Origin: Nanobdellota archaeon
GTDB taxonomy: Archaea > Nanobdellota > Nanobdellia > Parvarchaeales > Parvarchaeaceae
DNA length: 41,633 nt
NCBI GenBank assembly: GCA_021850635.1
Contig: JAJZLM010000003.1
Span: 1 to 41,633, forward strand
Reading direction: 5' to 3'
A program made the position numbers and the translations under genes. The notes beneath the pieces were generated by a model. It ran no database searches, was not told where the DNA came from, and worked only from the letters and a program-made list of their open reading frames with translations. Below are positions 36,269-41,633 of this stretch, in pieces (position 1 is the first letter of the stretch; each line of letters starts with the position of its first letter).

Positions 36269-37451
36269 AAATATAATTATAGACATAATAGGCAGCTTTG
36301 CAGACGGTAAGACTACGCTTGTCAGAGCACTGACCAGTGAATCAACGCTAAGACACAGCGAAGAGAAAAAAAGAGGCATAACGATAAGATTAGGGTACGC
36401 TCATTTTATCCTGTATAAGTGCACGGAGTGTTCGGCTTTCAGTAGACATGAAAAATGCGAATTGTGCGGCGGCAAGGCGGAGATGTTCTACAGGGTCTCT
36501 ATCATAGATTCGCCAGGCCACAAGACCCTGATGACCATAATGTTGAGCGGAGCGCCATTAACAAGCGGAGCTGTGCTGGTAGTGGCTGCCAACCAAACAT
36601 GTCCGCAGCCACAAACAGAAGAGCACTTAGAAACGATAAAAATAATGGGCATAAAGAATCTAGTTGTAGCCCAGACAAAAGTAGATATAGTGGGAGCGGA
36701 GAGAGCGAAGAAGAGCAAGGAAGAGATACAGGCGTTCCTGGCGAAAAATGGTTTTGGAGGCACGAAAATAATACCAGTTTTGTCTATACATGATATCAAT
36801 ATAACGGAGTTGATACAGGAGATTGGAAAGTTTTCTCCGATCGAATACGATAGCGGAAAACCGAAGATGCTGGTTGTAAGAAGCTTCGACGTTAATAGAC
36901 CAGGTACCGACATAAGCAGTCTTAATGGAGGAGTATTAGGGGGCGGACTAGTGTCCGGACAGCTTTCGACCAGCGATAAAATAAGAATATACCCTGGAGT
37001 CCTCATAAATGACACTTGGAAACCAATAGATACAGAGGTCGCTGAGATACAAAGCGAGTTTGGGAAGGAGGAAAAAGCAGTGTCAGGACTTATGATAGGA
37101 GTAAAAACCAAGATAGATCCGTCGTTTGCTAGGAGAGACAGCCTAGCTGGAAGTCTGATAGTGTCTAGGGACAACCCGCCCGAATTCAAAGATAGGATAA
37201 GTATAACCTATCTACCGCTTGCAGAAAAGGAAAAAAACATATTCAAAAAACCCATCCAGAAGAATGAAACTGTTCTATTAAACATACTATCATCTAAGAT
37301 CTTGGGTACCGTGATATCAACACAGAACAATAAGATCACAATAATATTTAACAACTCACTGTTACCTTATTACATAGGCGACAAAGCCATAATCTCTAGA
37401 AAAGTAGACAATGTATGGGTCCTGGCTGGTTCCGGGACTGTGTATGCTTAA
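36261..37451 (+). CDS. eif2g: translation initiation factor aIF2 gamma
   Basis: LRHSEEKKRGITIRLGYAHFILYKC..C..CELCG zinc knuckle; IIDSPGHKTLMTIMLSGAPLTSGAVLVVAANQTCPQPQTEEHL. Confidence 0.93.
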   Translation: MVKNIIIDIIGSFADGKTTLVRALTSESTLRHSEEKKRGITIRLGYAHFILYKCTECSAFSRHEKCELCGGKAEMFYRVSIIDSPGHKTLMTIMLSGAPLTSGAVLVVAANQTCPQPQTEEHLETIKIMGIKNLVVAQTKVDIVGAERAKKSKEEIQAFLAKNGFGGTKIIPVLSIHDINITELIQEIGKFSPIEYDSGKPKMLVVRSFDVNRPGTDISSLNGGVLGGGLVSGQLSTSDKIRIYPGVLINDTWKPIDTEVAEIQSEFGKEEKAVSGLMIGVKTKIDPSFARRDSLAGSLIVSRDNPPEFKDRISITYLPLAEKEKNIFKKPIQKNETVLLNILSSKILGTVISTQNNKITIIFNNSLLPYYIGDKAIISRKVDNVWVLAGSGTVYA

Positions 37452-37815
37452 GATACTGATAGACACCAACGCGATGATATACGCTTTTGATGGCAAGAAG
37501 GACATAAACTCGATATTCAGCAGAGAAGTTAGGGATTCGTTTAGGTTCTACTCCTTGGATGCATGCATGAGAGAATTGGAGGGATTAGGCAGAAAAGACG
37601 TTATTAGATGGGCTAAAGAAAATAAGATAGAAATGATAAATACAGCCAGCAGTGGGAAGACAGACGATAAAATAATCGATGAGGCTGTATTAGCCGGTTT
37701 TACAGTGCTCACGGCGGATGCGGAGCTCATAAGACGAGCCGACGCGAGAAAAGTTAGCACAGTTAAGGTGTCTGGGAACCACCTAGTTTTCTCTAAAGAG
37801 ACAAGGAAACTTTAA
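37444..37815 (+). CDS. PIN-domain protein (Fcf1/VapC-like)
   Basis: LKILIDTNAMIYAFDGKKD...GKTDDKIIDEAVLAGFTVLTADAELIRRA; conserved position after aIF2 gamma. Confidence 0.85.
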   Translation: MLKILIDTNAMIYAFDGKKDINSIFSREVRDSFRFYSLDACMRELEGLGRKDVIRWAKENKIEMINTASSGKTDDKIIDEAVLAGFTVLTADAELIRRADARKVSTVKVSGNHLVFSKETRKL

Positions 37816-37841
37816 ATATACGGATATAGAACAATAGCCGT

Positions 37842-38111
37842 ATGGATAGCGATATTGTTTTTATAGGGAAGAAGCCGCTGATGACGTACGTACTCGCCGT
37901 ATTGACGCACGTCAATTCCGGGCACGATTTAGTCAAGCTCAAAGCGAGGGGAGTCATGATATCGAAAGCGGTTGACGTGTCCCAAGTCATAAAAAGGAAA
38001 TTCTCCAAGGATCTAAACATCGGAAGAATAGACATAGGCACCGAGGAGATAACCTCGGACGACGGTAAAAAAAGGAACGTTTCCTTTATATCTATAGAAA
38101 TGAAAAGGTGA
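37842..38111 (+). CDS. albA: DNA/RNA-binding chromatin protein Alba
   Basis: FIGKKPLMTYVLAVLTHVNSGHDLVKLKARGVMISKAVDVSQVIKRKF. Confidence 0.92.
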   Translation: MDSDIVFIGKKPLMTYVLAVLTHVNSGHDLVKLKARGVMISKAVDVSQVIKRKFSKDLNIGRIDIGTEEITSDDGKKRNVSFISIEMKR

Positions 38112-38114
38112 GAT

Positions 38115-38762
38115 ATGATAAATGAAAATGATTTTGTATTGATAGATTTTGTCGGAAGAATAAAATCATCCGGTAAGATATTCGACTTAACCAAGAAAGA
38201 AGTCGCAGAGAAGGAAGGTATAAACAACAAGGAATTAAATTTCTCGCCGGTGCTGGTGATACCAGCTTCCAACTACGTCTTGAAGGCAGTCGCTTCATCC
38301 CTCTTAGGAAAGGAGATAGGCGATAAATACACGCTGGAAGTCAAATCAGAGGATGCTTTCGGCAAGTTCGATCCAAAACTAGTCAAAACCATAGGATTGA
38401 GCATATTCAGGCAGAACGGAGTGAACCCTTCAGTCGGAGACGTAGTGATGCTGGATAATACACTGGCTACTGTGCTATCCGTAAGCGGTGGCAGAGTAAT
38501 GGTAAGCTTCAATAATCCTCTAGCTGGAAAGGACCTAGTGTACGAGATAGATATCGTCAAGAAATTAGAGGACACAAAGGAAAAATGCGCCGCAATATTC
38601 GAGCATTACGTCGGAAAGCAGCCGGATTCAACCGACATAGGTGACAATGCCGTAAAAATGTCGTATAAAGAAGAGATAAAGCCGTATACGAAAGACGCCA
38701 TAAGTTCAGACATCAAAAAATACATCGGCGGAGACCTCAAGGTAGAGATATCGAGCTCTTGA
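38115..38762 (+). CDS. FKBP-type peptidyl-prolyl isomerase (SlyD-like)
   Basis: [71 protein letters not shown]. Confidence 0.88.
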   Translation: MINENDFVLIDFVGRIKSSGKIFDLTKKEVAEKEGINNKELNFSPVLVIPASNYVLKAVASSLLGKEIGDKYTLEVKSEDAFGKFDPKLVKTIGLSIFRQNGVNPSVGDVVMLDNTLATVLSVSGGRVMVSFNNPLAGKDLVYEIDIVKKLEDTKEKCAAIFEHYVGKQPDSTDIGDNAVKMSYKEEIKPYTKDAISSDIKKYIGGDLKVEISSS

Positions 38763-38790
38763 GGATACGTTTTTGAACGTGTCTTGCAAG

Positions 38791-38807
38791 CGCACCTTTA
38801 TATATTA
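38791..38807 (+). promoter_or_regulatory. BRE/TATA promoter of ftsZ
   Basis: CGCACCTTTATATATTA 30 nt upstream of ftsZ ATG. Confidence 0.6.
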
Positions 38808-38836
38808 CCAAATACAGAAATAAAATATCTAAAAGT

Positions 38837-39958
38837 ATGGAGATGGATTCAAACATATCCTCACAAGGGATAAAAGCGCCGAAATTCGATGAGAGCAAGA
38901 CGAAAGAATTTGACAAAGCGCTCGAAGAGCTGATAACTTCTAGAAGGACCAGCATAAAAGTCGTCGGTGTCGGCGGTTCTGGAAACAATACTATAAACAG
39001 AATGTTCGAAGTAGGCATAAAGGGCGCGGAGTTGATAGCTGTAAACACGGATGCTGCAGACCTTCTGTGTACGCCTGCGGATAAAAAGATACTGATAGGC
39101 AAGGAATTGACTAATGGATTAGGCGCGGGCGCCGATCCTCTCGTCGGAGAAGCAGCTGCAAAAGAACAAGAGCAAGAGATAAAGGAAGCGCTGCAGGGCG
39201 CTGACATGGTTTTTATATGCTGCGGTATGGGAGGAGGTACAGGAACCGGAGCTGCTCCAGTCGTAGCTCAAGTCGCCAAAAAACTGAACGCTTTGACGAT
39301 AGCCGTGGTCACGTTGCCTTTCAAGGCTGAAGGAAAAAGAAGGATGAATTCTGCTATGGGCGGAGTGGAAAAACTAAAGTCAGCTGTAGATACATTGATA
39401 ACGGTCCCTAACGAGAAACTTTTGGCTATAGCGCCTGGGTTGCCGGTAGCGATCGCGCTAAAGATAGCAGACGACGTACTCACAAACGCCGTGAAAGGAA
39501 TAACGGAACTGATAACTAAACCTGGCCTTATAAATGTGGATTTCGCGGACGTGAAGCGCATAATGTCCAATGGAGGAGTTGCGTTGATAGGCACGGGAGA
39601 GAGCGATGCAAAGGACAAAAAGCTTGAATCAGTTGTGGAAAAAGTATTGAACAATCCTCTTATAGACGTGGACACATCCACTGCTAAAGGCATGTTGATA
39701 GACGTAAGCGGAGGACCTTCGATGACTCTAGATGAAGCCAATAAGATAGTTGATCTAGTGAACCAAAAGCTGCCTGAAGAGATAAACATAATATGGGGCG
39801 CACATATCTTCCCAGATCTAAAGAACACTATAAAAGTACTTGCTATAATAACGGGAGTGAGCTCTAAACAGATAAGCGGAAAATCCATCTATGAAGAGAA
39901 AGAGCGCATGGAACGCAAGGAAGTAGAAGAGGAACTGGGCATAACATTCTTGAGCTGA
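38837..39958 (+). CDS. ftsZ: cell division GTPase FtsZ
   Basis: [46 protein letters not shown] tubulin signature. Confidence 0.96.
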   Translation: MEMDSNISSQGIKAPKFDESKTKEFDKALEELITSRRTSIKVVGVGGSGNNTINRMFEVGIKGAELIAVNTDAADLLCTPADKKILIGKELTNGLGAGADPLVGEAAAKEQEQEIKEALQGADMVFICCGMGGGTGTGAAPVVAQVAKKLNALTIAVVTLPFKAEGKRRMNSAMGGVEKLKSAVDTLITVPNEKLLAIAPGLPVAIALKIADDVLTNAVKGITELITKPGLINVDFADVKRIMSNGGVALIGTGESDAKDKKLESVVEKVLNNPLIDVDTSTAKGMLIDVSGGPSMTLDEANKIVDLVNQKLPEEINIIWGAHIFPDLKNTIKVLAIITGVSSKQISGKSIYEEKERMERKEVEEELGITFLS

Positions 39959-39970
39959 AGCCCTTACATT

Positions 39971-40381
39971 ATGGACGAGAAGAAAAGCTTAGCCGATGCA
40001 AACATTGGTAGGGAAGAAAACGCTCCAACAGCATCGGAACAACCGAAAGAGAATAAGGTACAGCAGCCCGTCAACGCAGAAAACCAGGCGCAGAAACAGG
40101 CAGAACAGCCAGCAAAGGAGCACGTTAAACACGAGGAGCCGTTTAAAAGGGAGCGTAGAAGACTGCATCTCACAAGAACATTATCTAAAGTCAAGCTTCT
40201 TCATCCGCTGAACATAAAACGAAAAGTAAGCCATTATATAGTCGAATATAGCAGGGTCTTGCACCTCGCAAGAAAGCCTACGAAGACAGAATATAAGGAA
40301 CTCGCTATAATGGTCATAGTGGGCACCTCTATAATAGGAGTGATAGGCTTCATAGTACAGATGATAATACAGTTCATTTAA
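39971..40381 (+). CDS. secE: preprotein translocase SecE/Sec61gamma subunit with long N-terminal extension
   Basis: C-terminal RVLHLARKPTKTEYKELAIMVIVGTSIIGVIGFIVQMIIQFI; N-terminal ~75 aa Gln/Glu/Ala-rich. Confidence 0.85.
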   Translation: MDEKKSLADANIGREENAPTASEQPKENKVQQPVNAENQAQKQAEQPAKEHVKHEEPFKRERRRLHLTRTLSKVKLLHPLNIKRKVSHYIVEYSRVLHLARKPTKTEYKELAIMVIVGTSIIGVIGFIVQMIIQFI

Positions 40382-40430
40382 GCGACTCGCTTGAAATAAC
40401 TTTATAAACACCGAAGTGCTGGATGTACAA

Positions 40431-41306
40431 ATGTCATCTAATTATTATTGGATAATCGCGATTGTATCGATGATTTCTTTTACCCTTATAAACGTACTGT
40501 CGAAGATATCCTTCAATAAAAACGGTGAAATGCTGTCATACAAGTCTTTTCTACCAGTATACCTTGCGTTCTCAGCGATAGTCGTAGTCATAATAGCTTT
40601 TATAATGGTAGGCAACGTATACCTGCCTGTATACGCTACCGGATACGCTGCGCTTATGGGAGGGATGTACTGCTTTGCAGCGTACATAGCTTTTTTCAGC
40701 CTTGAGAACGAGAAGGTCGGGTCTATAACCATAATAGAGGATTCTCAGTTCGTAATATTATCTTTCTTATCTGCCGTGCTTTTTGTACAGTCCCTCATCG
40801 TAAAAGACGCTCTTCCATCGGTGCTTACTTTGGCAGGGGTCGTCTTAATCACGTTGAATGGCAAAGGGTTCAGAAAATTGTCCAGGTTCGCATTATTTGC
40901 ATTCGGAGCCGCGGTCACGTGGGTGATCATGTGGCTTGTGTTCTTTTCTACCGACCCAGTAGGAGTGTCGCCATTAGTATACTACGCGTGGGTCGCTGTG
41001 TTTACTGCGGCGGTATCCGTCCCATTTACGTTCATGATCGGCATGAAAAAAGAGGAATTTCACAGATTCAAATCGAGAAGCCTGCTGTCGTATGTATTTT
41101 TAGCTGCTCTTTTCAATGGACTGGGCACCATACTATTCTCCCTTGCGTATAAACTAAACGCGGTATATTCTCCCATAATAGTACAGATTTCGGTCCCTCT
41201 GGTAATAATAATATCCTTTATAGTCTTTAAGGAGAAGCTTAGCATCAAGCAGTTGACCGGTGCTGCAGCCATAGTAGCGTCGGTGTTCATCCTAATATTC
41301 TTATGA
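40431..41306 (+). CDS. EamA/DMT-family transporter
   Basis: ~10 TM segments; C-terminal AYKLNAVYSPIIVQISVPLVIIISFIVFKEKLSIKQLTGAAAIVASVFIL. Confidence 0.85.
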   Translation: MSSNYYWIIAIVSMISFTLINVLSKISFNKNGEMLSYKSFLPVYLAFSAIVVVIIAFIMVGNVYLPVYATGYAALMGGMYCFAAYIAFFSLENEKVGSITIIEDSQFVILSFLSAVLFVQSLIVKDALPSVLTLAGVVLITLNGKGFRKLSRFALFAFGAAVTWVIMWLVFFSTDPVGVSPLVYYAWVAVFTAAVSVPFTFMIGMKKEEFHRFKSRSLLSYVFLAALFNGLGTILFSLAYKLNAVYSPIIVQISVPLVIIISFIVFKEKLSIKQLTGAAAIVASVFILIFL

Positions 41307-41345
41307 CTTGCCGCAAAGCTTATAATAAACCTAAAGCATAACGGT

Positions 41346-41389
41346 TTATCAAATGTGAGCGGGAAAACCCACACTCTTTAGAGGTGGGA
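41346..41389 (+). repeat. structured repeat, copy C (44 bp shared with A/B, lacks the GGATGTCAC tip)
   Basis: TTATCAAATGTGAGCGGGAAAACCCACACTCTTTAGAGGTGGGA then divergent TGAAAGC; 55 nt upstream of tnpB ATG. Confidence 0.85.
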
Positions 41390-41444
41390 TGAAAGCGAAC
41401 TCAAAAATGGAAAACATAAATAACAGAAGAGGTAAAATAACAAT

Positions 41445-41633
41445 ATGCTGACGGCATACAAATTCAGGTTGTACCCAAATGAAAAACAGCAGAGCCTCTT
41501 CTCGAAATACTTCGGCTGCAGCAGGGTAGTGTGGAACAAAGCGTTAGAGTTAAAGGAAGAGTATTACAAAGAGCACAAGGACGACAAGACAAAGAAGGGA
41601 TTGAACTACTATGATACCGCAAGATTTTTAAGG
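41445..41633 (+). mobile_element. tnpB: IS200/IS605-family TnpB (OrfB) N-terminus, truncated by window edge
   Basis: Not in ORF track; MLTAYKFRLYPNEKQQSLFSKYFGCSRVVWNKALELKEEYYKEHKDDKTKKGLNYYDTARFLR, typical OrfB/TnpB N-terminal HTH. Confidence 0.88.

Noticed and set aside
36488-37189. 233-aa minus-strand ORF antisense to aIF2 gamma
   Set aside because: Shadow ORF opposite a clearly conserved gene; composition is Ser/Leu/Pro-rich antisense noise
39268-39888. 206-aa minus-strand ORF antisense to ftsZ
   Set aside because: Shadow ORF opposite the conserved FtsZ coding region
24233-41389. CRISPR array from the repeated 44-55 bp unit
   Set aside because: Only three dispersed copies in both orientations, kilobases apart, no regular spacers and no cas genes

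Overview
This is a gene-dense archaeal chromosome segment. The small, split-gene, intron-rich character suggests a DPANN/ARMAN-type lineage (Micrarchaeota-like), but that assignment is an inference. It carries mostly core information-processing genes: rpoH-B''-B'-A'-A''-rpl30e-nusA-rps12-rps7, pheST, aMBF1, PCNA, Mre11/Rad50, RNase HII, rps6e-aIF2gamma-PIN, alba, S8e, ftsZ, sepF and secE. It also has four tRNA genes, three of them with a short intron at 37/38. Non-core genes include a P-type H+-ATPase-like pump, a sulfite-oxidase-fold molybdopterin protein and a tandem HAD pair. The most interesting signals are: (1) diphthamide synthase Dph2 appears split into two genes 26 kb apart, with the three expected Fe-S cysteines divided 1+2; (2) a perfect 55-bp structured element occurs as two solo copies in inverted orientation around a ~10 kb block, with a third, truncated copy directly upstream of a tnpB gene, suggesting IS605-type ends or trans-acting omegaRNA-like mini-elements; (3) the aMBF1 stop codon lies inside a tRNA-Leu gene; (4) a GTPase-less SelB/EF1A-like protein takes its stop codon from the tip of the repeat; (5) an unlisted 38-codon ORF resembles ribosomal protein eL41; (6) a candidate small ncRNA lies between tRNA-Gly and the P-type ATPase. 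No searches or folding calculations were run. All family calls are from reading motifs.
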